Below are positions 26,065 to 34,979 of a stretch of 64,000 bases of DNA, one piece after another. The DNA is taken from contig NZ_JACEFG010000004.1 of assembly GCF_013694105.1 (NCBI RefSeq), positions 1-64,000 of the forward strand. The letters are read 5' to 3'. Source of the DNA: Halobacillus locisalis (GTDB lineage: Bacteria; Bacillota; Bacilli; Bacillales; Halobacillaceae). The notes beneath the pieces were generated by a model, which had not been told where the DNA came from, searched no databases, and saw nothing but the letters and a program-made list of their open reading frames with translations. Positions within the stretch are counted from its first letter, which is position 1. The number at the start of each line of letters is the position of its first letter. The position numbers were made by a program, and so were the translations under genes.

Positions 26065-26907
26065 TTATAAGGCTTTGTACCAAATATTCATATCCTCGAG
26101 TCCTGTCGCAATGGTACTGTTTTGCACCATGCATCCTCCGTATGAGAACCCTTGTTGAGCCGCCACGATGTTCATCCCCATGGAAATAGCTCTTGTGTAA
26201 GAAAACATCGTGTGAACGCCGAGTTCTCTCATCTTCTTTTCTAACATCGGATATTGAATAGACAAAAGGCCTTTTCCTCTTTGTGAGGAGAGTGTGGCAC
26301 AATCGGTGAATTCTGCTGCATTGAAATCTGTGAAGAGGTCTGCTGAACAAGCACTCACAAGTTCTCCTTCGTGATAAATGAGAGAGAAATAAACGTCATC
26401 TCTCATCATTTGCACGATATATTCCGGGTCATGGATTGGAGTTGGGTACTGATCGAACACGGAGGCATAGAAAGCCGCCATTTCTTCTGCATGTTCTTCG
26501 GTTCCCCAAATCATGGAGTATCCCTCTTGTAGCTTGCGCTTTTTACATTCTGCTACATTCATCGCTTTTACATCTGAGATGACATTCTCAGGGTCCGGAA
26601 GGTTTCTCGATTGATCCAGAAAACTTGCATAAATCGTTGCATCTTTTCCGTTAAAGAATCCTTTGATTTCTGCTTCTTGTTGGAACGAAAAGTCTTTTAC
26701 GGTCGTTTCCGCATCACTTCCTGTTTGTACGTAAACGATAATCTTGTCACAATCCATCTCTTCTGCAACGGCATGTAGTCCCTTCATATACGACTCGCTG
26801 ATTTCATCAGGAAGCTCGTACACCTTGATGCGACGGCTGATCGGTTCGATATGAAAGTCTTCTTTCTCCATAAGTGCAGTCACAGAAAACGATTGGTTCG
26901 ATACCAT
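26065..26907 (-). CDS. ablB: Putative beta-lysine N-acetyltransferase
   Basis: A 280-aa GNAT-type acetyltransferase resembling AblB/YodP, which acetylates beta-lysine to N-epsilon-acetyl-beta-lysine, a compatible solute in methanogens and some bacteria. The acetyl-CoA region is near SQRGKGLLS, and the C-terminus GLEDMNIWYKAL is typical of the family. The usual partner AblA (lysine 2,3-aminomutase) is not adjacent. GGGAGAGAG precedes the ATG. I am confident of the GNAT fold, less so of the substrate. Confidence 0.72.
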   Translation of the reverse strand: MVSNQSFSVTALMEKEDFHIEPISRRIKVYELPDEISESYMKGLHAVAEEMDCDKIIVYVQTGSDAETTVKDFSFQQEAEIKGFFNGKDATIYASFLDQSRNLPDPENVISDVKAMNVAECKKRKLQEGYSMIWGTEEHAEEMAAFYASVFDQYPTPIHDPEYIVQMMRDDVYFSLIYHEGELVSACSADLFTDFNAAEFTDCATLSSQRGKGLLSIQYPMLEKKMRELGVHTMFSYTRAISMGMNIVAAQQGFSYGGCMVQNSTIATGLEDMNIWYKAL

Positions 26908-27142
26908 AAATTACTCTCTCCCTATTATTCGTTGAATTCTTTACTCATTGACTATCCTCATCTATTTTACAACAGAGTAGTGCTATGTTTGTAGAGAAAC
27001 TCTTCGACATTATCCTCCATATTACTCATTATCTTTAATTAAAGAATATTTATTTAAAAATAAATGATTAAGGATGTCTACTTAGGGAAATACTCCAGTA
27101 GATATTATATTCAACGGTTAAAAAAAGAGAGGCGGTGGCGGA

Positions 27143-27817
27143 ATGGGTTTTTTAGATAAGCTATTCGGTAAATCAAAAAAAGAAGAAGCAAGTCAAGAAG
27201 CGCAAGAGGAACAACGCCCCAAAACGAAAATAGCCATTATCTATTACAGTTCAACTGGAACGAATTATCAATTGTCCCAATGGGCTGCAGAAGGTGCGAA
27301 GGAAGCTGGAGCGGATGTGAAAGTACTGAAGATTCCAGAATTGGCACCACAAGAAGCGATTGATCAGAATCCCGCTTGGAAAGAACATTTGGAAGCTACG
27401 AAGGAAGTGCCTGAAGTTACGCTCGAGGATTTAGAGTGGGCAGATGGGATCATCTTCAGCGTGCCGTCCAGGTTCGGCAACGTTCCGGGACAGGTCAAGC
27501 AGTTTCTTGATTCTACTGGCGCACTGTGGTTTAACGGAAAATTAGTGAACAAAGTCGTAAGTGCGATGACGTCTGCAAGTAACAAGCATGGAGGACAAGA
27601 GAAAACTCTTCTATCCTTATATACGACGATGTTCCACTGGGGAGCCGTCATCGCTGCCCCGGGTTATAGCGATCCGGTCACCTTTGAAGCAGGCGGAAAC
27701 CCATACGGAACAAGCGTAACGGTAGGGGAAGATGGCAAGATGCAGGAGGATGTCGAAAAAGCAGTCAAACACCAAGCTAAACGCACGGTGGATGTGACGG
27801 AAACGATCAATAAATAA
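27143..27817 (+). CDS. WrbA-type flavodoxin / NAD(P)H:quinone oxidoreductase
   Basis: A 224-aa FMN protein. The flavodoxin phosphate loop is YYSSTGTN at about residues 36-43, with PSRFGNVPGQVKQFLD as the second FMN contact and the WrbA-like SNKHGGQE. The first 28 residues (FGKSKKEEASQEAQEEQ) are a charged extension not usual in WrbA. Proteins of the family reduce quinones by two electrons. Single gene ending in a terminator. Confidence 0.83.
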   Translation: MGFLDKLFGKSKKEEASQEAQEEQRPKTKIAIIYYSSTGTNYQLSQWAAEGAKEAGADVKVLKIPELAPQEAIDQNPAWKEHLEATKEVPEVTLEDLEWADGIIFSVPSRFGNVPGQVKQFLDSTGALWFNGKLVNKVVSAMTSASNKHGGQEKTLLSLYTTMFHWGAVIAAPGYSDPVTFEAGGNPYGTSVTVGEDGKMQEDVEKAVKHQAKRTVDVTETINK

Positions 27818-27827
27818 TTCTTTCTTG

Positions 27828-27859
27828 AGCCCAAGGTTTTGTGCCTTGGGCTTTTTTTT
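27828..27859 (+). terminator. Terminator after the WrbA-like gene
   Basis: AGCCCAAGG/CCTTGGGCT stem with loop TTTTGTG, followed by TTTTTTT. Confidence 0.9.
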
Positions 27860-27892
27860 CAAAATCGTTCCTGTTGATTATAGGCAGAAAAT

Positions 27893-27920
27893 TTCATATT
27901 CTCATCACCTATGTTATATT
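27893..27920 (+). promoter_or_regulatory. Candidate promoter of the riboswitch-MCP unit
   Basis: TTCATA (27893-27898), 16-nt spacer, TATATT (27915-27920), placed about 35 nt before the riboswitch core. No sigma-D (flagellar) consensus was seen. Confidence 0.4.
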
Positions 27921-27949
27921 GATATAGGTTTAAAGTAGTAGTTCCAATC

Positions 27950-28040
27950 GTATAAATCGTGGGCAAACTTATCGAAAGGTAAGGACGCAAAGTTTCGGAC
28001 CTAAAGCATGATGCAAAGGTAGCCGGGCCGCTTTTTGTAG
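27950..28040 (+). ncRNA. Cyclic di-GMP-I (GEMM) riboswitch
   Basis: The GEMM-I core is present in order: GGCAAAC (27962-27968), a GAAA-type tetraloop hairpin TTATCGAAAGGTAA, GGACGCAAAG (27983-27992), GGACCTAAAGC and GGTAGCCGGG. It binds cyclic di-GMP. It is followed at once by an intrinsic terminator and then by a chemotaxis receptor gene, so it probably controls that receptor by transcription termination. Boundaries are approximate. Confidence 0.93.
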
Positions 28041-28044
28041 AAGC

Positions 28045-28070
28045 CACGCTTATCGTAAGCGTGTTTTTTT
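28045..28070 (+). terminator. Riboswitch-controlled terminator
   Basis: CACGCTTA/TAAGCGTG with loop TCG and seven T. Its left arm contains CCACG (28044-28048), complementary to CGTGG (27958-27962) at the 5' edge of the riboswitch, so the two pairings compete. Confidence 0.85.
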
Positions 28071-28124
28071 ATGTCGTGGGTTATTCGATTATGGGAACGA
28101 TTCCAAGTAAAGGGGAGTGATCAA

Positions 28125-29771
28125 ATGAAAAACAAATGGAGTGCGATATTTACGAAAAGCTTAAAGCGACAAATATTAATTCCTTTTCTCACTTTGATTC
28201 TAGTGTCAACGATCGTGATTGGGGTAGTCAGCTATCTTTATAGTGTATCGCTTACAACAGAGAAGTTGGTGGAAAGTGTAGAAGAACAAACGAAGATTAT
28301 CAACGACGCTATGAATAACGGGGTGAGTAAAGATGGACTCGTTGCCGTTACAGAAAACGTCGAGATAGGTGAAACAGGTTATGCTGCCATCATCAGTGAC
28401 TCGGGAGCATTTGTTTATCACCCAGATGAGAATTACATAAATGAAGATATTACAGAGTCCGAGTACTATCAAAAAATCATGGCTCATGGTGAACGTTCAG
28501 GTACGGTACGTTATGGCTTCGAAGGCCAAGAGAAAACGCTGGGTTTTACAATAAATGAACAAACGGGTTGGATCTTCATAGGGACAGTTTATTTGTCTGA
28601 ACTCGAGGCAGATGCCTTTCCGATTATTTACCCGATTATGATTTCATTAGCGGTCGTCATTCTGATCTCGGTTATGATTTCTCTTCTTGTAGCAAGAGGT
28701 ATCACAAATCCGATTAAAACACTGCAATTGAAAGCGAAGGAAATTTCGAGTGGAGACTTAACGGTGGATTTGCAACAAGATCGACAAGATGAAATTGGCC
28801 GGCTTTCTGTATCAGTTCAAGAAATGAAAGAGAGCCTGAAACATCTACTTGGTAATGTTTCGATGGCAACAGAACAATTGTCTTCTCAAAGTGAGGAACT
28901 CGCTCAATCGTCTTCAGAGGTCCGCACGGGTAGTGAGCAAATTGCCACAACGATGCAAGAGTTAGCGTCAGGATCGGAATCACAGGCGAATGTAACGATG
29001 GAACTCACTGAATTGATGAAGAATTTTGCAAATAAAATCGAGCAGGCAAACGAAAGAGGGAAATCGGTTCAGGACGCTTCGACACAAGTACTGAATATGA
29101 CCGAGGAAGGCAGTGCGTCAATGCGTACGTCTGTTGAACAAATGGACACCATTGATGCAATCGTTAAGGAGTCGGTTGCTAAGGTACAGGGGCTGGATTC
29201 ACAATCGAAAGAAATATCTAAAATGGTACAAGTGATTCAGGACATTGCTGAGCAAACCAACCTTCTAGCATTGAATGCAGCAATTGAAGCTGCACGTGCG
29301 GGTGAACACGGGAAAGGGTTTGCTGTCGTTGCGGATGAAGTTCGTAAGCTCGCAGAACAAGTCAGTCACTCTGTCGGAGATATCACGGGGGTTGTGAACA
29401 ACATTCAAACGGAATCAAATGAAGTCGTTCAATCTTTGCAAAAGGGGTATGAAGAGGTCAGCCAAGGTACCCAGCAAATAAATGATACGAACAAGACGTT
29501 CTCTCACATTAAACAGTCCGTCACAACGATGGCGAGCGATATACAACGTATCACAGAGAACTTAGAAAATGTCACAATGGATAGTCAGACTATGGCGAAC
29601 TCTGTAGAAGAGATTGCTTCAGTATCAGAAGAGTCCGCGGCAGGCATCGAACAAACATCTGCCTCTGCCCAACAATCTGCAAGCTCCTTGGAGGAAGTGA
29701 CGAATAGTTCGAGTGAGCTTTCGAAGCTTGCGGAAGACCTTCAGACAGAAGTCGGGAAATTTAAATATTAA
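28125..29771 (+). CDS. Methyl-accepting chemotaxis protein
   Basis: A 548-aa receptor. TM1 lies at about residues 17-39, an extracytoplasmic Cache-like sensor ([20 protein letters not shown]) at about 75-160, and TM2 at about 170-192. A HAMP domain starts near GITNPIKTL (192), and the signalling domain contains the conserved tip [19 protein letters not shown] (from E376). ATG 28125 is chosen because AAAGGGGAG lies before it; the frame extends upstream into the terminator. Expression should depend on c-di-GMP through the riboswitch. No other chemotaxis genes are nearby. Confidence 0.93.
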   Translation: MKNKWSAIFTKSLKRQILIPFLTLILVSTIVIGVVSYLYSVSLTTEKLVESVEEQTKIINDAMNNGVSKDGLVAVTENVEIGETGYAAIISDSGAFVYHPDENYINEDITESEYYQKIMAHGERSGTVRYGFEGQEKTLGFTINEQTGWIFIGTVYLSELEADAFPIIYPIMISLAVVILISVMISLLVARGITNPIKTLQLKAKEISSGDLTVDLQQDRQDEIGRLSVSVQEMKESLKHLLGNVSMATEQLSSQSEELAQSSSEVRTGSEQIATTMQELASGSESQANVTMELTELMKNFANKIEQANERGKSVQDASTQVLNMTEEGSASMRTSVEQMDTIDAIVKESVAKVQGLDSQSKEISKMVQVIQDIAEQTNLLALNAAIEAARAGEHGKGFAVVADEVRKLAEQVSHSVGDITGVVNNIQTESNEVVQSLQKGYEEVSQGTQQINDTNKTFSHIKQSVTTMASDIQRITENLENVTMDSQTMANSVEEIASVSEESAAGIEQTSASAQQSASSLEEVTNSSSELSKLAEDLQTEVGKFKY

Positions 29772-29856
29772 TATAAACATGGATTCTCTTTACTTGACGA
29801 ATACTACTAACTTCCATAGCTTTTGGGTATAAGAAGGTAGAGGAGGAGTGGTAGCG

Positions 29857-30891
29857 ATGAAAGCTGTTCAAGTAATGGGCTATGGTGATGTCGACCAGCT
29901 TCAACTTGTAGAGATCGACAAACCTAAACCGAAAGAAAACGAAGTATTGATTCAAGTCAAAGCGTGTGCGATCAACAATACAGAAATCTGGATGAGGGAA
30001 GGGGCCTATGGCACTGGTGAACAATCAGGTTGGCGCCCTGAAGGTGTTCACTTTCCAAGGACACCAGGGTCTGATATCACAGGAGACATTGTCGAGGTTG
30101 GCTCAGGTGTAGATGAATCACGGGTTGGTGAAGCGGTTGTTCTGTTCCCCTTTACGTCTAGTGGCAAGGAAGGCGAAGAACATATTTCCGAAGATATGAG
30201 TTTCATCGGATCTGAGTATGACGGTGGATATGCAGAATACGTCGTCTGGCCAGCCGAATTATGCGAACCGATGGCTTTACCTACGTATGAAGAGAGCGCG
30301 GTGTTCTCCGTAAGTGGGCTGACTGGATGGCATATGGTCGAGCAATTAGATCTTAAAGAAGGTCAAACGGTCATGGTGACAGGTGCGAACGGAGGCGTCG
30401 GGTCCCTCAATGTTCAAATTGCAGCCAACGTATTCGGAGCGAATGTCATTGCAATCGTCGGCGATTTGTCCATGGAGGAACGGATGAAAGAACTAGGCGC
30501 CACTCATGTGTTGTCCTACCGATCAGACTCCTTGGAACAAGACATATTAGATGCGAACAACGGCCCGGTTGATGCAGTACTTGATGTTGTTGGTGACGCT
30601 CTTTTTGATACATCATTGAACGTCTTGAAAAAAGGAGGCAAGTTCTGTACGTCCGGTTCTGCAGGAGGACAAATCACAGAACTCGACTTCCGTACAATGT
30701 ACTTGAAGCATATTTCTTTGCTTGGGTCTGTGCTCGGAACGCGTCAAGACTTTACGAAACTCATGGACGCGGTTCGCGACCACAAGGTGAAGCCGATCAT
30801 CGATCGAACCTTTGACCTTGAGCAAGCACAAGAGGCGCAGAAATACTTTAAGGAATCAGGGAAACTCGGGAAAATTGTGTTACTTCCTTAA
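29857..30891 (+). CDS. Zinc-less MDR-family alcohol dehydrogenase / quinone oxidoreductase
   Basis: A 344-aa medium-chain dehydrogenase. N-terminal GroES-like fold, then the NAD(P) site VTGANGGVGSLNVQIAA near residue 172. The cysteines of the structural and catalytic zinc sites are absent, placing it with quinone oxidoreductase-like members. AGGAGG is 10 nt before ATG 29857; a GTG at 29848 is too close to it. Single-gene unit with its own terminator. Confidence 0.83.
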   Translation: MKAVQVMGYGDVDQLQLVEIDKPKPKENEVLIQVKACAINNTEIWMREGAYGTGEQSGWRPEGVHFPRTPGSDITGDIVEVGSGVDESRVGEAVVLFPFTSSGKEGEEHISEDMSFIGSEYDGGYAEYVVWPAELCEPMALPTYEESAVFSVSGLTGWHMVEQLDLKEGQTVMVTGANGGVGSLNVQIAANVFGANVIAIVGDLSMEERMKELGATHVLSYRSDSLEQDILDANNGPVDAVLDVVGDALFDTSLNVLKKGGKFCTSGSAGGQITELDFRTMYLKHISLLGSVLGTRQDFTKLMDAVRDHKVKPIIDRTFDLEQAQEAQKYFKESGKLGKIVLLP

Positions 30892-30901
30892 GACAACGAG
30901 C

Positions 30902-30936
30902 AAGAGCGTAACCTAGACGGGGTACGCTCTTCTTTT
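30902..30936 (+). terminator. Terminator after the MDR dehydrogenase
   Basis: AAGAGCGTAACC pairs with GGTACGCTCTT with a small bulge, followed by CTTTTATTT. Confidence 0.8.
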
Positions 30937-30999
30937 ATTTACTTGTCTCAACTATTTCTAAGTTTTCTAGCACGTAAAACGGTAGAGAGAGGATGCTTC

Positions 31000-31095
31000 A
31001 TGACGGTTTTGCATGTACCGACCTTTGAAAAGAGTCGAGAGGAGGAAGATCAGAGCACTTATGAGCGCCATCTGTTTGCAAAAATGTCGAGATAG
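31000..31095 (+). CDS. Candidate small ORF (31 aa)
   Basis: ATG at 31000 follows GAGAGG by about 7 nt and opens a frame reading MTVLHVPTFEKSREEEDQ and ending AKMSR. The product is highly charged and matches nothing I know. It is the only supported reading in the 275-bp gap between the dehydrogenase and the SDR gene; it may be chance. Confidence 0.3.
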   Translation: MTVLHVPTFEKSREEEDQSTYERHLFAKMSR

Positions 31096-31131
31096 CTCCT
31101 CTCATGACACTTTTCTTCCTTCAAAATACAG

Positions 31132-31160
31132 AAAAGCGCAGAGCTCCAGGCTCTGCGCTT
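31132..31160 (-). terminator. Terminator of the minus-strand SDR gene
   Basis: AAGCGCAGAGC/GCTCTGCGCTT stem around TCCAG. On the minus strand it is followed by TTCTGTATTTTG. It lies 9 bp after the SDR stop. Confidence 0.75.
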
Positions 31161-31168
31161 GATATGGA

Positions 31169-32125
31169 TTAGTTCGGTTGATGTTCTTTCGCTTGTTCTG
31201 ATACAGGGAATTCTACACCAGTCAGTTCTTCAGATTTCTTCCATAAAGTCTTCGCATCCATCACGTCATAAGCTGCCGTGATCGGAAGCACCACAATAGG
31301 ATCTCCTTTAAATTCCTGGAAGCCGGATGGACCGAAATATTCACCGCCGATGACAGTCTGATCTGTCGCGGCGCGTATGCCGGGCAGTGCACCGTTAAAC
31401 GAGTCCTGAGTCATGAATCCGAGAAGAGGACCTACAACTTTGAATAACGCTTTATTTTCAATATGACGAGTTAAGTTCGTGTTGGCGATTCCCGGGTGGG
31501 CGGCTACACTTTTCACCGTTAAGCCAGCATCATTGATTTTCCGTTGCAGCTCATAAGTGAACAATAAATTGGCAAGCTTCGATTGACCGTAAGCTTTCAT
31601 CGGTGTGTATCCTTTGCCGCCTTCGAACATCAAATTATCAAAGTTTACCTTCCCAGACTTATGAGCGTTACTACTAATGTTGACGATTCTAGCCTCGGGT
31701 GTTTGTTTGATGTGGTCGAAAAGCAGTCCGGTCAGTGCGAAATGACCGAGGTGGTTGATTCCGAGTTGCTGCTCGAAGCCGTCTTTCGTTTTGCCGTAAG
31801 GTGTTGTCATGACGCCTGCATTATTAAGCAGCACATCTAAGCGATCATATTTCTGCTTGAAAGCATGCGCGAAATTATGGACGGACTCTAAATCACCGAG
31901 GTCGAGTTCCATGACTTCAACATCTGCCTGAGGTGTTTCTTTCACGATCTTCGCATGTGCTTCTTGCCCGCGTTCTACAGAGCGGGAAGCGAGAATGACC
32001 GTAGCCCCTCTTTTCGCGAATACGTTGACAGCTTCATAGCCAAGTCCCCCATTACCTCCTGTGACGACAATGACTTTACCTTCTAACGATGGAATGTCTA
32101 TCAGTGACCATTCACGTTGACTCAT
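31169..32125 (-). CDS. SDR oxidoreductase, retinol-dehydrogenase-like
   Basis: A 318-aa extended SDR. Cofactor motif TGGNGGLGYEA near residue 21, NNAGVM near 100, and the catalytic set in ISSNAHKSG followed by YGQSKLANLLF. The long substrate-binding C-terminus is like bacterial WWOX/retinol-dehydrogenase relatives. GAGAGGATG precedes the ATG. The substrate is unknown. Confidence 0.85.
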   Translation of the reverse strand: MSQREWSLIDIPSLEGKVIVVTGGNGGLGYEAVNVFAKRGATVILASRSVERGQEAHAKIVKETPQADVEVMELDLGDLESVHNFAHAFKQKYDRLDVLLNNAGVMTTPYGKTKDGFEQQLGINHLGHFALTGLLFDHIKQTPEARIVNISSNAHKSGKVNFDNLMFEGGKGYTPMKAYGQSKLANLLFTYELQRKINDAGLTVKSVAAHPGIANTNLTRHIENKALFKVVGPLLGFMTQDSFNGALPGIRAATDQTVIGGEYFGPSGFQEFKGDPIVVLPITAAYDVMDAKTLWKKSEELTGVEFPVSEQAKEHQPN

Positions 32126-32290
32126 CGAACAACATCCTCTCCAAAGAAATTTGTCTTATTACTATACTAAGGTTTTGATAGTGCTTTTGTAAAAAGATGT
32201 GAATGGAGGATGTGTTCGAAGCGAGCTAATACTCCTTATTCGTGGGTACATATGATAGAATATTTTAAAAAGAAGGAGGAGGATTTTTTT

Positions 32291-32671
32291 ATGTCAGATT
32301 TTGTAACAGCGATCAATTGTATGGATGGAAGAGTTCAGCTTCCTGTCATTCACTGGATGCAAGAAAAATACAATGTTCCTTATGTGGATATGATCACAGA
32401 GGCAGGCCCGACAAAGGTGATCTTAGAGGGGACGGATCAACAAGTAAAAGCCATTCAGTCCAAACTTCAAGTATCCACAGATGCCCATGGCTCTAAAGTG
32501 TTAGCGGTGGTCGGGCATGAAGGGTGTGCAGGTAATCCTGTACCGCGTGAGAAGAAGACGGAGCAGATTAAGCAGTCTATCGAGTTGATCCGCAGCTGGG
32601 GCTATCCGTTCGACGAAATTGTCGGTCTTTATGTAAATGGGGACTGGGAAGTTGAAGTGGTCACCGGATAA
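32291..32671 (+). CDS. Mini beta-carbonic-anhydrase-like protein
   Basis: A 126-aa protein with a zinc-site pattern like beta-carbonic anhydrases: NCMDGR (C10, D12, R14), then GHEGCAGNP (H76, C79) for the HxxC pair. Normal beta-CAs are about 180-220 aa with CSDSR; here M-D-G replaces S-D-S and the helical N-terminal arm is missing. AGGAGGAGG lies 8 nt before ATG 32291. Zinc binding is likely; carbonic anhydrase activity is uncertain. Confidence 0.65.
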   Translation: MSDFVTAINCMDGRVQLPVIHWMQEKYNVPYVDMITEAGPTKVILEGTDQQVKAIQSKLQVSTDAHGSKVLAVVGHEGCAGNPVPREKKTEQIKQSIELIRSWGYPFDEIVGLYVNGDWEVEVVTG

Positions 32672-32740
32672 TAAAGGTATTTTCCTTAATCATGACGAAA
32701 TACTCCCTATAGAAAATCTATCAGTGGGGTGCGTGGTGAA

Positions 32741-32953
32741 ATGGAGCAGACGAGTTGGTTTGATTGGGGTAGGGAGAAGGATCCGATTTTCATAGAACTT
32801 CAAAAACTTTCTCATCAATCGACAGTATATATCTCTCCATTCACGATCACGAAGAATCCATATGGTTTGTATGAAATGGAAAGTCCTGATACACATGATT
32901 GTAAGAGTACGATAGAAAAGTGTTACCAATACATTTGTGAGAACAGTAAATAA
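32741..32953 (+). CDS. Small protein of unknown function
   Basis: A 70-aa soluble protein beginning MEQTSWFDWGREKDP and ending KCYQYICENSK, unknown to me. Start chosen at ATG 32741 after GGGGTG; an upstream GTG at 32729 is possible. It lies 70 bp after the carbonic-anhydrase-like gene with no terminator between, so the two may be co-transcribed. Confidence 0.5.
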   Translation: MEQTSWFDWGREKDPIFIELQKLSHQSTVYISPFTITKNPYGLYEMESPDTHDCKSTIEKCYQYICENSK

Positions 32954-32985
32954 AGACGCCTCTTCGAGGACGTCTTTATTTTTTT
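32951..32985 (+). terminator. Terminator
   Basis: AAAGACG...CGTCTTT stem with inner CTC/GAG around TTC, followed by ATTTTTTTT. It slightly overlaps the end of the convergent HTH gene. Confidence 0.82.
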
Positions 32986-33503
32986 TCTGTCTGGTAGGTG
33001 AGCAAGCTGTAGGTGTATGTGGACGCTCCCTCTGATGAACGACTTCGCTTTTTGATCAAGTCCGCGATTTCTTTGTTCAAATCATTCCATTCCTCATGCG
33101 TCAAGGAAACCTTCGTTTCATCAAACATCGCACTGGAGTGATCGGGTACAGGGTCCGCTTCTAAATCTTGACGGATGGTTTCAATTCCCCGCTGAAGAGA
33201 AGCCATGATTTGCGTCAGAAGAAATTCTTTGTTTTCTCTGGCAAAATCGCCCTCCATGCTCATGTCTTCGAGGTGAGCGGATGTATAATATTTCTCGGTC
33301 AAGTTGCCGATCATCTCTTCGTGATCCACTTTAAGTAACCCTAACTTCATCAATTTCTGGATCGGATAATACAGACGTGATGGTTTCTCGTTGAATTCTT
33401 CGGCCATTTCTTTCACCGTTTTCGGTTTTTCGTCCACGCTCTCAATCAAGCGGTTGAGCTTCTCATCAAATAGTGCTTTTGCAATCTCTAAATTATCAAT
33501 CAT
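32976..33503 (-). CDS. HTH transcriptional regulator (ArsR-like fold)
   Basis: A 175-aa protein with an N-terminal winged helix: KTVKEMAEEF is helix 2 and EKPSRLYYPIQKLMKLGLL the recognition region, then a wing and an acidic helical C-terminal half. Start is ATG 33503, preceded by AAGAGGTG; a longer frame upstream has no RBS. It diverges from the MFS transporter gene at 33678, so it probably regulates that transporter. No metal-binding cysteines are present. Confidence 0.72.
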   Translation of the reverse strand: MIDNLEIAKALFDEKLNRLIESVDEKPKTVKEMAEEFNEKPSRLYYPIQKLMKLGLLKVDHEEMIGNLTEKYYTSAHLEDMSMEGDFARENKEFLLTQIMASLQRGIETIRQDLEADPVPDHSSAMFDETKVSLTHEEWNDLNKEIADLIKKRSRSSEGASTYTYSLLTYQTEKK

Positions 33504-33687
33504 AGATAACACCTCTTGTATCAATATATCAGAATGCCACTGATCATTCAAAAAAATTTTAACGACCGAACCTCTTGATATGAAAGGGGTTGAACGGTGT
33601 GGGTTATTTTCCGCCTCTTTACAAAAATACACTCGTTTAGTTTAATTATTTTTAACGATAAAATATATTTTAATGAGGTGTGGAGCT

Positions 33688-34928
33688 ATGTTCAATCTAT
33701 TGAAAAATCTACGTACTTAAAGCTGTGGTGTGCCCAAGTCGTGTCAGAGCTTGGGGATGGAATCACGCACATTGTCGTGATTTTCCTTGTCGGTCAGTTG
33801 TCTGATAGTCCGCTTGTATTCAGTTTTGTACTGATGGCGAGGTATATACCGAACTTGTTATTCGGTGTTTTCGTGGGCCCTGTCATTGACCGGATGTCGA
33901 AAAAAGTGACGCTTGTGGCGTCAGACCTTTATCGACTCGTGATTTTGTTATGTATGATTCCAGCTCATGATTCTTTAGTGGGGTTGCTTGTATTGATCTT
34001 TCTTCAAGGTATCGGAACCGTGTTTTTCGAGCCGGCTAAAACGGCGACGATTCCTAAAATAATCGAGAAAGAGAAAATACCAGAAGCGGTGGGGCTTTCT
34101 CAGTCAACATATATGGCGATGAACATCATCGCTCCGTCGATTGGTGGCGCCCTGCTCTTGTTCAATCACGTGTCGATCATTTTTATGATCGATGCCGCAA
34201 CCTTCTTGGTATCAGCGGTTTTGATCGCCACCCTTTCGATTAAGCGTGACGGTTTTGAGTTTGATCAACCGGAATCCACGTATGTCGAGTCATTGAAAGA
34301 AGGGGTAACGCTTGTAAAGAATGAACCTTTTTTGAAAGGGATCGTTTGGTTGCTGATCTTAGCGGCTTTCGTGATGAGCCTCGTCGGTGCCAATGTGCTC
34401 CACATTGTACTGAACGTCTTTGATATAGGAGAGTTCCATTTCGGATTGTTGGAATCAGTGGAAGGGGTCTTCAGTGTAGCGGGGGCTCTACTCGTTCCTT
34501 TTGTGATGAAAAAAATGAAGTCAAACCGGTTGATTATCGCAACTATAGGTGTGACAGGTGTGATTTGTATCGCCATATGGCCGGCCTTTCACATTCATCA
34601 AACATGGCCTCTTGCTCCGCTTTATATGTGGATGAGTTTTGTTGGTTTATCGAATACGTTCTTGAATGTACCGCTGAACAGTTTGTATATGCAATCCGTC
34701 TCAGAGGAGGTCCTTGGCAGGGTGAGCGGAATCATCAACTCCATTCTGCACGCCAGCTTCCTTGGCGGTCTGATTGTTGGCGGATGGGTCGGTACAGTAT
34801 GGGGAGGGATACCGACGGTCGTTGGCGCGGGGGTCCTGCTCGTCGTAGTGAGTATCGTGTTCCCGATGACGAAGCATTACAAGGCGTTAGGTGAAGAGCA
34901 CACAGGAGAGGAGCTTGCTTCCGCATGA
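33688..34928 (+). pseudogene. MFS transporter, apparent N-terminal frameshift
   Basis: From LKLWCAQVVSELGDG onward this is an intact 12-span major-facilitator protein of the macrolide/multidrug efflux type. The well-placed start (GAGGTG, 7 nt, ATG 33688) reads MFNLLKNLRT and then hits a stop at 33718. That peptide is the expected N-terminus of such transporters, and one added base near 33715 would join it to the main frame. Otherwise translation would have to begin at GTG 33678, inside the RBS, or at GTG 33597. Divergent HTH regulator adjacent. Confidence 0.65.
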
Positions 34929-34979
34929 CGCTCGCGTGTACAATGATGGCACAAACTATGCAGAAAAAAGGTGTTTCAC

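Noticed and set aside
27859-28047. Minus-strand 62-codon frame opposite the c-di-GMP riboswitch
   Set aside because: The conserved GEMM-I sequence on the plus strand fully explains this stretch.
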